Of a stretch of DNA of 64,000 nt, positions 1 to 8,428 are shown in pieces. Below the pieces are notes generated by a model. That model was given only the letters and a program-made list of their open reading frames with translations. It was not told where the DNA came from and made no database searches. The stretch is from assembly GCF_040513375.1 (NCBI RefSeq), contig NZ_JBEVTG010000005.1:1-64000 (forward strand), read 5' to 3'. The position numbers were made by a program, and so were the translations under genes. Each line of letters begins with the position of its first letter. Position 1 is the stretch's first letter. This DNA is from Flagellimonas_B algarum (GTDB taxonomy: Bacteria; Bacteroidota; Bacteroidia; Flavobacteriales; Flavobacteriaceae).

Positions 1-34
1 TTATCTCGCGCCCTACTGACTCGCAAAGCGGGTG

Positions 35-66
35 CAAATATAAAACCCTTTTTCCATTACGGCAAA
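35..66 (-). promoter_or_regulatory. Promoter reading off the left edge
   Basis: On the minus strand a TTTG (63-66) is followed after 20 bases by TATATTTG (35-42), the Bacteroidota -33/-7 pattern. It would drive a transcript leftward out of the window. The 34 bases after it hold no start codon in a convincing context, so the gene it serves lies outside the window. Confidence 0.6.
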
Positions 67-223
67 ACGTTTTTGAATAAAAACACCAAAAAAAATCAAC
101 AGTTTGATTTCCAATTGTTTATAACTCAAAAAAAAGCACTCTAGTGCGTCACCTCTTGATAGGACCTTGAAAACAATCGGACATAAAAGATACAAAAAAG
201 TAAATCACCCCACAAACAGGGCA

Positions 224-253
224 TTGCAACCTCCTATCAAGATAGTATATTTG
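224..253 (+). promoter_or_regulatory. thrS operon promoter
   Basis: TTG at 224-226, 19-base spacer, TATATTTG at 246-253. This is a near-perfect Bacteroidota housekeeping promoter. The expected start, about 4 bases after the -7 box, gives a leader of roughly 23 bases before the thrS ATG, too short for a T-box or any other long leader control. Confidence 0.75.
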
Positions 254-279
254 CCTCCAATTCAATTGAAGGTTATCTC

Positions 280-2220
280 ATGATCAATATTACCTTACCC
301 GATGGGGCCGTCAAACAAATGCCGGCAGGCAGCACCGTGCTGGATGTCGCGAAAAGCATTAGTGAAGGACTGGCAAGGAACGTACTCTCGGCGCAATTCA
401 ACGACCAGGTCGTCGAGTCGACCACCGCTCTGCACGAAGATGGCACACTCACTTTATATACGTGGCAGAACGAAGAAGGCAAAAAGGCCTTTTGGCATTC
501 GACCTCCCACGTGGTCGCCCAGGCGTTGGAAGAATTGTACCCGGGCATCAAACTGACCATCGGTCCTGCCATCGCCAACGGTTTTTATTATGACGTTGAT
601 TTTGGGGAACATAGCATTTCTGACAAGGATTTTCCGACCATAGAGAAAAAGGCCCTTGAAATCGCAAGGGGCAAGCACGACTTCAAGATGCGTGGGGTTT
701 CCAAAAGTGATGCCCTATCCTATTACAAAGGGCAACAAAACGAATACAAGATCGAATTGATCGAGAACCTTGAAGACGGCGACATCACCTTCTGTGACCA
801 TAGCAGCTTTACCGATCTTTGCCGTGGGGGGCACATCCCCAATACGGGCATCATCAAGGCCATCAAGATCTTGAGCATTGCCGGTGCCTATTGGCGGGGT
901 GATGAAAACAACACCCAATTGACCCGGGTGTACGGCATCTCATTCCCCAAACAAAAGGAATTGACGGCCTATCTTGAAATGCTCGAAGAAGCGAAAAAAC
1001 GGGATCACCGGAAACTGGGTAAGGAACTCGAGCTCTTCACCTTTTCCCAAAAGGTCGGCCAAGGGCTTCCCCTATGGTTGCCGAAAGGCGCTGAATTGCG
1101 GGACCGATTGGAACAGTTCCTGAAAAAAGCACAGAAAAAAGCCGGTTATGAAATGGTGGTCACCCCGCATATCGGCCAAAAAGAACTCTATGTGACCTCC
1201 GGGCATTATGCGAAGTACGGGGAAGACAGCTTTCAACCCATCCACACCCCTAAGGACGAAGAAGAGTTCTTACTCAAACCCATGAACTGCCCGCATCATT
1301 GCGAGATCTACAACGCTTCACCCTACAGTTATAAAGACCTTCCGAAACGGTATGCCGAATTCGGAACCGTATATCGGTACGAGCAAAGTGGGGAATTGCA
1401 TGGGTTGACCCGCGTACGTGGCTTTACCCAAGATGATGCCCACATTTTCTGTACCCCGGATCAATTGAACGATGAGTTCAAAAACGTCATTGATCTATCC
1501 TTATACGTTTTGGGTTCTCTGGGCTTTGACGATTTCACCGCCCAGGTTTCGGTACGGGATCTTGACAAACCGGAGAAGTACATTGGCGAAGTGGGGAATT
1601 GGGAAAAAGCGGAACAGGCCATCATCAGCGCCGCGGAGGAAAAAGGATTGAACTTTGTGATCGAAGGTGGGGAAGCCGCCTTTTACGGACCCAAACTCGA
1701 CTTTATGGTCAAGGATGCCTTGGGGCGCAGTTGGCAATTAGGGACGATCCAGGTGGATTATAACCTGCCCGAACGTTTTGACTTGACCTACAAAGGCAGT
1801 GACAACGAACTGCATCGACCGGTCATGATCCACAGGGCACCCTTCGGAAGCTTAGAACGTTTCGTGGCGATTTTGTTGGAGCATACCGGCGGTAACTTCC
1901 CCTTATGGTTGATCCCGACACAGGCTATCGTACTGCCAGTCAGTGAGAAACATGAAAAATATGCTGAAAAAGTTTTGAATTCGTTGGAAAATCACGAAAT
2001 TCGCGCGCTCATTGATAATAGGAACGAGACCGTAGGGAAGAAAATACGGGAGGCCGAGCTGAAAAAAATACCTTTCATGCTCATTGTTGGTGAACAAGAG
2101 GAAGCCAACGGTACCGTATCGGTTCGGAAGCATGGCGGCGAAGACCTCGGCGCCCTTGAAGTAAGCGGGTTTTCAGACTTGGTTGCCAACGAAATAAATA
2201 GTACCTTAAAGTCGTTCTAG
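280..2220 (+). CDS. thrS: Threonyl-tRNA synthetase
   Basis: Charges tRNA-Thr with threonine in the cytoplasm. Full length (646 aa). An N-terminal TGS domain (about 1-62) precedes the editing domain, whose catalytic set is intact: H73 and H77 in HSTSH, C181 and H185 in CRGGH. The class II core follows, with the zinc cysteine in MNCPHH (C337), motif 2 around RYEQSGELHGLTRVRGF and motif 3 in HRAPFGSLERF, and then the anticodon-binding domain. The ATG at 280 fits the family N-terminus and lies just below a good promoter. It is first in the thrS-infC-rpmI-rplT cluster, an arrangement conserved across many bacteria. Confidence 0.97.
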   Translation: MINITLPDGAVKQMPAGSTVLDVAKSISEGLARNVLSAQFNDQVVESTTALHEDGTLTLYTWQNEEGKKAFWHSTSHVVAQALEELYPGIKLTIGPAIANGFYYDVDFGEHSISDKDFPTIEKKALEIARGKHDFKMRGVSKSDALSYYKGQQNEYKIELIENLEDGDITFCDHSSFTDLCRGGHIPNTGIIKAIKILSIAGAYWRGDENNTQLTRVYGISFPKQKELTAYLEMLEEAKKRDHRKLGKELELFTFSQKVGQGLPLWLPKGAELRDRLEQFLKKAQKKAGYEMVVTPHIGQKELYVTSGHYAKYGEDSFQPIHTPKDEEEFLLKPMNCPHHCEIYNASPYSYKDLPKRYAEFGTVYRYEQSGELHGLTRVRGFTQDDAHIFCTPDQLNDEFKNVIDLSLYVLGSLGFDDFTAQVSVRDLDKPEKYIGEVGNWEKAEQAIISAAEEKGLNFVIEGGEAAFYGPKLDFMVKDALGRSWQLGTIQVDYNLPERFDLTYKGSDNELHRPVMIHRAPFGSLERFVAILLEHTGGNFPLWLIPTQAIVLPVSEKHEKYAEKVLNSLENHEIRALIDNRNETVGKKIREAELKKIPFMLIVGEQEEANGTVSVRKHGGEDLGALEVSGFSDLVANEINSTLKSF

Positions 2221-2249
2221 AGCATTACGTTTAATTAAAACAGAGAGTC

Positions 2250-2807
2250 ATAGCAATACGAAGAAGATTTAGGCCCCAGCCAAGGAGGGAAAACAAGAAC
2301 CCTCACAATATCAATGGTAAAATCACGGCCCAAGAGGTCCGTTTGGTCGGGGATAATGTCGAAATGGGGGTATACCCCATTCGCAAAGCCTTGGAGATTT
2401 CCAGGGAATTGGAATTGGATTTGGTGGAAATTTCGCCAAAGGCCAATCCGCCGGTTTGTAAAGTGATCGATTACAAAAAGTTCCTTTACGAACAAAAGAA
2501 ACGCGATAAGGCCTTGAAAGCGAAAGCGACCAAAGTCATCGTGAAAGAAATCCGGTTTGGCCCACAGACCGATGATCATGATTATGATTTCAAGAAACGC
2601 CATGCGGAAAAATTCTTGAAAGACGGGGCGAAACTAAAGGCATATGTCTTTTTCAAAGGCCGTTCGATCGTTTACAAAGACCAAGGAGAGATCCTATTGT
2701 TGCGATTGGCCCAAGAATTGGAAGAGTTCGGTAAAGTCGAACAAATGCCGAAACTGGAAGGAAAGCGGATGACGATGTTCATCGCACCGAAAACTTCCAA
2801 AAAATAA
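2250..2807 (+). CDS. infC: Translation initiation factor IF-3 (AUA start)
   Basis: Binds the 30S subunit, checks start codons and blocks premature 50S joining. The reading frame is open from 2235. The family N-terminus (M)AIRRRFRPQ is encoded directly after an ATA codon at 2250-2252, giving 185 aa. Starting at the downstream TTG (2343) would remove about 31 conserved residues, including HNINGKITAQEVRLVG. IF3 represses its own mRNA through its rare start codon in E. coli (AUU); the AUA here suggests the same logic. The C-terminal domain is intact (GPQTDDHDYDFK to the end). It lies between thrS and rpmI in one operon. Confidence 0.9.
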   Translation: MAIRRRFRPQPRRENKNPHNINGKITAQEVRLVGDNVEMGVYPIRKALEISRELELDLVEISPKANPPVCKVIDYKKFLYEQKKRDKALKAKATKVIVKEIRFGPQTDDHDYDFKKRHAEKFLKDGAKLKAYVFFKGRSIVYKDQGEILLLRLAQELEEFGKVEQMPKLEGKRMTMFIAPKTSKK

Positions 2808-2858
2808 GCGGGATGCCCATTGCTTCGGCAAGTGGGCAAAATTTATAAAAAAGGAGAA

Positions 2859-3056
2859 ATGCCTAAAATGAAAACAAAGTCCAGTGCCAAGAAGCGGTTC
2901 AAGTTGACCGGCACCGGCAAAATCAAAAGAAAGCACGCTTTCAAGAGTCACATCTTGACGAAGAAATCGAAAAAGCGTAAGCTTAAGCTGACCCATTCGA
3001 CATTGGTCCACGATTCGGATGTCAACAGCATCAAAGAACAGTTGCGTTTAAAGTAA
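2859..3056 (+). CDS. rpmI: 50S ribosomal protein L35
   Basis: Small basic large-subunit protein, 65 aa, beginning MPKMKTKSSAKKRF as is typical of the family. The frame is open 13 codons upstream, but the ATG at 2859 matches the conserved N-terminus. It is preceded by AAGGAG at 2851-2856, a rare clear Shine-Dalgarno-like site in this window, with very short spacing. Between infC and rplT. Confidence 0.95.
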   Translation: MPKMKTKSSAKKRFKLTGTGKIKRKHAFKSHILTKKSKKRKLKLTHSTLVHDSDVNSIKEQLRLK

Positions 3057-3144
3057 ACCGTTCTACAGGTACATTAAGTATTAACCATGGAGCCAGGCTT
3101 ACAAAGTGTCGTTAGACCGCCTGCTACAAAAAAATGAAACAAAA

Positions 3145-3489
3145 ATGCCAAGATCAGTAAATTCAGTTGCTTCAAGAGCTAGAAGGAAAAAAGTGATGAA
3201 GCAAGCCAAAGGTTACTTCGGAAGAAGGAAAAACGTTTGGACAGTTGCCAAAAACGCGGTTGAAAAAGCAATGCAGTATGCATACCGCGATAGAAGAAAT
3301 AAAAAGAGGACGTTTCGCGCCCTATGGATCACACGTATCAATGCCGGAGCCCGTTTGCACGGTATGTCGTATTCACAGTTCATGGGGAAGGTCAAAGCCA
3401 ATGGAATCGAGCTCAACCGTAAGGTGTTGGCCGATTTGGCGATGAACCACCCTGATGCCTTCAAGGCCATCGTCGAGAAAGTGAAATAA
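3145..3489 (+). CDS. rplT: 50S ribosomal protein L20
   Basis: 114-aa large-subunit assembly protein. The conserved N-terminus MPRSVNSVASRARRKK sets the ATG at 3145; the in-frame TTG/GTG-type starts upstream would add a non-conserved tail. Last gene of the thrS-infC-rpmI-rplT cluster, followed 24 bases later by a strong terminator. In E. coli L20 represses this operon by binding the mRNA; I see no obvious long-range fold here that proves the same. Confidence 0.95.
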   Translation: MPRSVNSVASRARRKKVMKQAKGYFGRRKNVWTVAKNAVEKAMQYAYRDRRNKKRTFRALWITRINAGARLHGMSYSQFMGKVKANGIELNRKVLADLAMNHPDAFKAIVEKVK

Positions 3490-3513
3490 ATCCAATAACG
3501 AATTCCCGCTTTT

Positions 3514-3545
3514 AAATCCCATGCCGTTCGCATGGGATTTTTTAT
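3514..3545 (+). terminator. Intrinsic terminator after rplT
   Basis: An 11-bp perfect stem, AAATCCCATGC (3514-3524) with GCATGGGATTT (3530-3540), with a 5-base loop, running into TTTT. The stop codon of the convergent YjbQ gene (3542-3544) sits inside the T-tract. Confidence 0.85.
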
Positions 3546-3964
3546 TGCCCATAAGCGGTCACCACCAGACGGCGGCCTGAGGCATGGTTACGATGCTCGC
3601 AGAGATAAATACCTTGCCAAGTGCCTAGGTTCGGTCGCCCCTTGCTTATCGGTAGCAAGACCGAAGCACCCATTAAGGATGCCTTGATATGGGCCGGCAT
3701 ATCGTCAGGACCTTCAAAAGTGTGCCGGTAATACGATTGATTTTCGGGTACCATCACGTTCATATGACTTTCGAAATCGACACGCACCGTCGGATCGGCA
3801 TTCTCATTGATCGTTAGACTTGCCGATGTGTGTTTGATGAATACCTGTAAGAACCCGACATTGATGCGTCCAATTTCCGGAAATTGCCCCAAGACTTGAT
3901 CGGTAATTAGATGAAAACCCCTTGAAAAGGGTGGTAAGCTGAATTCGGTTTGATAGAACTGCAT
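3542..3964 (-). CDS. YjbQ/UPF0047 family protein (secondary thiamine-phosphate synthase-like)
   Basis: 140 aa, full length for the family, which forms small soluble trimers. Members have been shown to have weak thiamin-phosphate synthase activity; the physiological role is unclear. Family signatures are present: GFLQVFIKHTSASLTINE with the conserved His, NADPTVRVDFE, and the C-terminal LGTWQGIYLCEHR. The frame extends 13 codons upstream, but the ATG at 3964 (MQFYQTEFSLPPF) is the usual start. Convergent with rplT; its stop codon overlaps the rplT terminator. Divergent from the HAD gene. Confidence 0.85.
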   Translation of the reverse strand: MQFYQTEFSLPPFSRGFHLITDQVLGQFPEIGRINVGFLQVFIKHTSASLTINENADPTVRVDFESHMNVMVPENQSYYRHTFEGPDDMPAHIKASLMGASVLLPISKGRPNLGTWQGIYLCEHRNHASGRRLVVTAYGQ

Positions 3965-4009
3965 AACAAGAAATTGATCGGATTCGGAGCGCAAATTGGT
4001 CAATCGGAG

Positions 4010-4017
4010 TACCTTTG
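4010..4017 (+). promoter_or_regulatory. -7 box for the HAD phosphatase gene
   Basis: TACCTTTG matches TAnnTTTG and lies 18 bases before the ATG at 4036. No good TTG is found at the expected -33 distance, so only the -7 half is supported. Confidence 0.45.
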
Positions 4018-4035
4018 TGCCCTAACTCCAAAACT

Positions 4036-4824
4036 ATGGACTTTTCGCAAATAAAAATGGTCGTTACCGATATGGACGGCACCCTGCTCAATCCTGCCCA
4101 TGAGGTCAGTGATCGTTTTTATACGGTATTCGAAAAGCTCCAAAAAAAGGGGGTCCGCTTCGTGGCGGCAAGTGGGAGACAGTACCATAGCATCATCGAC
4201 AAATTGGATCCCATAAAAAATGACATCACCGTCATTGCGGAGAATGGGGCGTTTATGGTTGAAAAAGACCGTGAACTATTAGTGACCCCTATTCCACAAC
4301 AGCTGAAAGGGGAATTGTTGCATACCATTGATCAGGTACCAGGAGCCCATGCCATGCTTTGTGGAAAGTACAAGGCGTACTTTGATGGCCGTTCGGCGCC
4401 TTTTTTGCAAGAGCTCAAAGAATACTATGCGAGTTTTGAAGTACACGAATCTTTGGAAGGTATATCCGATGAGATCATCAAAATCGCGGTATATCACGAC
4501 CGAAACGCTGAGGCCCATATTTACCCGGCCGTTAAGCAGTTCGAAGATCGGGTCAAGGTCAAGGTTTCCGGTGCCCATTGGGTCGATCTTAACCATAGCG
4601 ATGCCCATAAGGGACACGCCCTGGCCATGCTCATGCAACGTCATGGACTGACATCGCAAGAAGTGATGGTATTCGGTGACTATAACAACGACCTTGAAAT
4701 GTTATCGCTTAGCGACTACAGTTTCGCCATGGCCAATGCCCATCCGAACGTGAAGAAAGTGGCCCGATTTGAAACCTTGGGCAACAACGCCTACGGGGTC
4801 GAGGTCGTCTTGGAAGGCATTTGA
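4036..4824 (+). CDS. Cof-type HAD-superfamily phosphatase
   Basis: 262-aa cytoplasmic phosphatase of the HAD type IIB (Cof) subfamily, likely acting on sugar phosphates, nucleotides or pyridoxal phosphate. The nucleophile motif is DMDGTLL near residue 12-18, motif II is AASGR, and the C-terminal FGDYNNDLEML carries the metal-binding aspartates of motif IV. The cap lies between. The annotated frame could start at a TTG (4015), but the ATG at 4036 puts the nucleophile at the usual distance from the N-terminus. Substrate cannot be told from sequence. Confidence 0.88.
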   Translation: MDFSQIKMVVTDMDGTLLNPAHEVSDRFYTVFEKLQKKGVRFVAASGRQYHSIIDKLDPIKNDITVIAENGAFMVEKDRELLVTPIPQQLKGELLHTIDQVPGAHAMLCGKYKAYFDGRSAPFLQELKEYYASFEVHESLEGISDEIIKIAVYHDRNAEAHIYPAVKQFEDRVKVKVSGAHWVDLNHSDAHKGHALAMLMQRHGLTSQEVMVFGDYNNDLEMLSLSDYSFAMANAHPNVKKVARFETLGNNAYGVEVVLEGI

Positions 4825-4892
4825 GCAACGCACTTGGTCATAAGTATCGCTTTTTCGTTATCTTCCCTTTCAACGTGAATTAACTGAGTCAC

Positions 4893-5465
4893 ATGAAACC
4901 TATCGGTTTAACCATCCTGCTAACGGCACTGCTCATCGGGTGTTCGAAGCGAAACACCTTGGAGGTGGTCACCGTTGCCGATTTCGAATCCTTCGTCAAG
5001 GCCACGGGCTATGAGACCGATGCGGAACGCTATGGGTGGTCCTTCGTGCAAGAAGACGTATTGACTTTTACCATAGTAGAGGCAATCGATTGGAGAAGTC
5101 CAAGGGGCAAACAGCATGCCTCATCCGACATGCCGGTGACCCAAATCAGTTTCAATGACGCCTTGGCCTATTGCGAATGGTCGAAGAGTCGATTACCGAC
5201 CTATGAGGAATATTGGGAGTTGGTGGCCAAGGATGGACGCCCCATGATCATCGATCAAAAACAGCCCGCAGCTGCCCTAGAAGCCCATACTATTGGGAAT
5301 GTCTGGGAATTGACCACCAGTGAAAACCAAAAAGGCGAGATCCGGTTGGCAGGAGGGTCCTATCTATGCAGCCAGCATACCTGCGATGGATCCAACCCCG
5401 ATCGAAAATTATTCGTTGATAAATCCACCGGAAACTCACATATCGGTTTCGCGGTAATACGTTGA
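4893..5465 (+). CDS. Short FGE-like (formylglycine-generating enzyme) lipoprotein
   Basis: 190 aa. It begins with a lipoprotein signal (MKPIGLTILLTALLIGC, lipidated Cys at 17) and contains a compact FGE-sulfatase domain. Recognisable pieces are MPVTQISFNDALAYCEW, RLPTYEEYWE, GNVWELT and GGSYLCSQHTC. The last keeps the two cysteines (about 159 and 164) with the C-x4-C spacing of the copper-binding active site of formylglycine-generating enzymes. Typical FGEs are about 280-370 aa, so this is short in the region between signal and core. It stands 15 bases before a Cys-type sulfatase, which suggests that it matures or partners that enzyme. Its envelope location is unusual, so a non-enzymatic role is possible. 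Confidence 0.75.
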   Translation: MKPIGLTILLTALLIGCSKRNTLEVVTVADFESFVKATGYETDAERYGWSFVQEDVLTFTIVEAIDWRSPRGKQHASSDMPVTQISFNDALAYCEWSKSRLPTYEEYWELVAKDGRPMIIDQKQPAAALEAHTIGNVWELTTSENQKGEIRLAGGSYLCSQHTCDGSNPDRKLFVDKSTGNSHIGFAVIR

Positions 5466-5480
5466 CCAAAAATATTGATT

Positions 5481-7106
5481 ATGAGAACCCTTTACCTGTT
5501 GCTATGGTTGTCGATGTTCATGCTTCCCGGTAATGAACACCTACCAACCTTGCATACCGAAAAACCACCGGCGAAACGCCCGAATATCATTTTCATCATG
5601 TCTGATGATCATGCCTATCAGGCCATCAGCGCTTACGGCAGTCGTTTGAACCAAACCCCGAATATCGATCGAATCGCCAAAGAAGGGATGTTGTTCACCA
5701 ACGCCTGTGTCACTAATTCGATATGCGCCCCTTCAAGGGCGACCATATTGACAGGGACCCATACGCATATCAATGGAAAAATCGATAACCACTTCCCTTT
5801 TGATACGACCCAAGTCACCTTTCCGCAATTGTTTCAAAATAGCGGCTATAAAACCGCCATGTTCGGAAAGCTTCATTTTGGGAATAGTCCTAGAGGGGTC
5901 GATGAGTTCATGATCTTACCAGGCCAAGGCAATTACATCAACCCCGATTTCATTACCACTTCGGGAGATACGACACGTATCGAAGGATATACGACCGATA
6001 TCATCACCGACCTGACCCTCGATTGGCTGGAAGAAAATGGTGATGGAGCCCCCTTTATGATGATGTATCTTCATAAGGCACCGCACCGACCTTGGTGGCC
6101 AAGGCCGGATAAGTTCGCGGAGTTTTACCAAAAAACCTTCCCTGAACCCGAAACCCTATTCGATGCCTATGAAAATCGGGGCACGGCGGCCAAAACCGCT
6201 GAAATGAACCTACTGCACCATATGATGTACAACCATGACAGTAAAGTTCGGCCAGAAACCATTGCCCGAATGGGAGATCGTGCCCTACCCAAAGTCAAAG
6301 AATACCCCAACGGATTTTATGGACCTTACAATCGGGCGAACCCAAGTCAAAAAGCGGCCTATGAACCCACTTTGGACGCCATTAATACCGATTTTGAAAC
6401 GAGATGGCCTACCATGGACGACAAGGAAAAAATGCAATGGAAATTCCAACGCTACATGCAGGATTACCTAGCCTGCATCGCTTCGGTCGATGACAATGTA
6501 GGTCGACTGTTGGACTATCTTGATGAAACCGGATTGGCAGAAAATACCATTATCATCTACACCTCGGACCAGGGTTTTTTCTTGGGGGAACACGGTTGGT
6601 TCGATAAGCGTTTTATCTATAATGAATCATTTAAAACCCCACTCTTAGCGCGGTGGCCCAATAACATCAAGCCGGGCAGTGTGGAAACCAAGATGGTACA
6701 AAACCTCGATTTTGCCCAAACCATGCTCGAAGCGGCCGGTATTACGGCCCCTGAACACATGCAAGGCGAAAGCCTCATGCCCTTACTGTTGGGTAATGAA
6801 AACCAGTGGAAACGTGATGCTGTCTATTACCATTATTACGAATACCCTGCGGTACATATGGTGAAAAGGCATTATGGGGTGGTTACGGAAGCGTTCAAAT
6901 TGGCCCATTTTTATCATGATATCGATGAATGGGAGTTGTATGATAGACTAAAAGATCCTAACGAGCTTCGAAACCTTTATCACGACCCGGAGTATCAGGA
7001 CACGGTTATGACCCTGAAGTCCAAGCTAGCGAATCTTCGTAAAACCTATAAGGATTCAGCTGCTTTGGACCAACGTTTTATCCAATTATACGAAGCCAAA
7101 CGCTAA
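5481..7106 (+). CDS. Secreted Cys-type sulfatase (arylsulfatase family S1)
   Basis: 541 aa with an N-terminal signal (MRTLYLLLWLSMFML). It hydrolyses sulfate esters, probably of an algal or animal polysaccharide. The active-site motif ICAPSRATILTG is intact (Cys at about 82, to be converted to formylglycine). Metal ligands include the SDDH pair near 42-43 and the TSDQGFFLGEHGW segment, with DKRFIYNESFKTP downstream. A TTG-ATT-ATG run precedes; the ATG at 5481 gives the cleaner signal peptide. It follows the FGE-like lipoprotein in the same orientation. No SusC/SusD pair or glycoside hydrolase is adjacent, so this is not a classical polysaccharide utilisation locus within the window. Confidence 0.92.
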   Translation: MRTLYLLLWLSMFMLPGNEHLPTLHTEKPPAKRPNIIFIMSDDHAYQAISAYGSRLNQTPNIDRIAKEGMLFTNACVTNSICAPSRATILTGTHTHINGKIDNHFPFDTTQVTFPQLFQNSGYKTAMFGKLHFGNSPRGVDEFMILPGQGNYINPDFITTSGDTTRIEGYTTDIITDLTLDWLEENGDGAPFMMMYLHKAPHRPWWPRPDKFAEFYQKTFPEPETLFDAYENRGTAAKTAEMNLLHHMMYNHDSKVRPETIARMGDRALPKVKEYPNGFYGPYNRANPSQKAAYEPTLDAINTDFETRWPTMDDKEKMQWKFQRYMQDYLACIASVDDNVGRLLDYLDETGLAENTIIIYTSDQGFFLGEHGWFDKRFIYNESFKTPLLARWPNNIKPGSVETKMVQNLDFAQTMLEAAGITAPEHMQGESLMPLLLGNENQWKRDAVYYHYYEYPAVHMVKRHYGVVTEAFKLAHFYHDIDEWELYDRLKDPNELRNLYHDPEYQDTVMTLKSKLANLRKTYKDSAALDQRFIQLYEAKR

Positions 7107-7119
7107 CCATAGTCCTGGC

Positions 7120-8385
7120 TCAGGTTTTCTGCTTCTTCTTTTTCGCAGCCGGAAACAACACATTGTTCAGTATCAACCGATAACCCGGGGAGGTGGGATG
7201 GAGCTCCAGCTCCGTTTTGGGGTCCCCTACCCGATGCTGGTAATCTTCGGGATCATGCCCTCCGTAAAAAGTAAAGAATCCCTTTCCTTGGATGCCATGG
7301 ATGTACCGTGCCTCGCCATTGAGTTTGCATTCACCCAAAACCATGACGGTTGGTTTGACCTCATCGCGTTGAAAAGAAGTCGTTTGCCCCATAAACCCTT
7401 TGACAAGGGTAGTATGGTTCTGTGTCAACATCGTTGGAACGGGATCCCATTTGGCAGAAAACTCCATCAGTGAGAAATAGTCCGATTCTCGGGGTACGTT
7501 CCTTCGTTTTCCGGTCATATCGATCGAGGAGAACTCATAGCGCAGCGGATTGCGTTCCAAGACAAAGTTCTTAAAGGCGAACGTTCTACCGAAATCGAGT
7601 TTTGACTGATACCCGGGATCCGAAGGATCACCATCGAACATGGGTTCACAAATATCCACTTCATGGGCCGCAAGGGCGATATCGAAACTGTCAGTGGCCG
7701 AGCACATGGCGAACATGAACCCACCCCCGATCACATACCTTCTGATTTTTTCGGCGACCGCGGCCTTTTCTTCCGATACTTTGTCGAAGCCTAGCCGACG
7801 GGCCCGCTCTTCAGCAATCCGTTTCGCTTCGATATACCAAGGGGCGGCACGATAGGCACCATAAAACTTACCGAATTGTCCGGTGAAATCCTCATGGTGC
7901 AAATGCAACCAATCGTAAAGTGCCAACTTATCGGTCAACACCTCTTCGTCATATACCGTTACATATGGGATTTCGGCGTAGGTGAGTACCATGGTGACGG
8001 CATCATCCCAAGGTTGGTTGTCTTTTGGGGAATAGACCGCGATCCGTGGGGCCTTTTCCAAAATAACAGCATCCTGGTTTTTAGAAGGACTTCCGATTTC
8101 AGCCAGAATCGTGGCTGCTTCGCTATCGGTCAGGATTTCGAAAGACACCCCTCGTATTTGACATTCTTGGCGCACGGCCTCCCCATCGGGCATTAAAAAC
8201 GAACCACCACGATAGTTCAACAACCATTGTACTTTTTGTTGCTTGGTCAGCATCCAAAACGTAATGCCATAAGCTTTCAGATGGTTCTTCTGACCTTCGG
8301 CATCCATAGGGATCAATAGCACCGACGCCATGGAAGGCAAGGCGAACAGCAGCATACAACAAGCCAGAAGTAAGCGGTTTTTCAA
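7120..8385 (-). CDS. Conserved secreted Flavobacteriia protein (often labelled asparagine synthetase B)
   Basis: About 421 aa. An N-terminal signal peptide (KNRLLLACCMLLFALPSMA) leads to the conserved ASVLLIPMDAEGQKNHLKAY, then YRGGSFLMPDG, SPKDNQPWDDAVTMVL, a GGGFMFAMCSATDS segment and a basic KKKKQK tail. From memory, close relatives in flavobacterial databases carry the name asparagine synthetase B, but I see no ATP-pyrophosphatase or N-terminal Cys of AsnB; the middle recalls a class I amidotransferase-like fold. The open frame reaches 8535, inside dnaB. The TTG at 8385 (alternative GTG at 8394) places the signal peptide correctly and removes the overlap. Function unknown. Confidence 0.7.
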   Translation of the reverse strand: MKNRLLLACCMLLFALPSMASVLLIPMDAEGQKNHLKAYGITFWMLTKQQKVQWLLNYRGGSFLMPDGEAVRQECQIRGVSFEILTDSEAATILAEIGSPSKNQDAVILEKAPRIAVYSPKDNQPWDDAVTMVLTYAEIPYVTVYDEEVLTDKLALYDWLHLHHEDFTGQFGKFYGAYRAAPWYIEAKRIAEERARRLGFDKVSEEKAAVAEKIRRYVIGGGFMFAMCSATDSFDIALAAHEVDICEPMFDGDPSDPGYQSKLDFGRTFAFKNFVLERNPLRYEFSSIDMTGKRRNVPRESDYFSLMEFSAKWDPVPTMLTQNHTTLVKGFMGQTTSFQRDEVKPTVMVLGECKLNGEARYIHGIQGKGFFTFYGGHDPEDYQHRVGDPKTELELHPTSPGYRLILNNVLFPAAKKKKQKT

Positions 8386-8428
8386 ACCGGCCACTAAGAA
8401 CGAAGATGCATTCGTAAATTTTGGGAAA

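Noticed and set aside
13..195. 60-codon frame on the minus strand at the left edge
   Set aside because: It overlaps the minus-strand promoter, has low-complexity AT-rich content and no family resemblance.
226..279. T-box or attenuator before thrS
   Set aside because: The leader is only about 23 bases, too short for either.
8360..8385. Lipobox (LLAC) in the secreted conserved protein
   Set aside because: The Cys comes too early and lies within the hydrophobic core; the sequence continues as an ordinary signal peptide to SMA.
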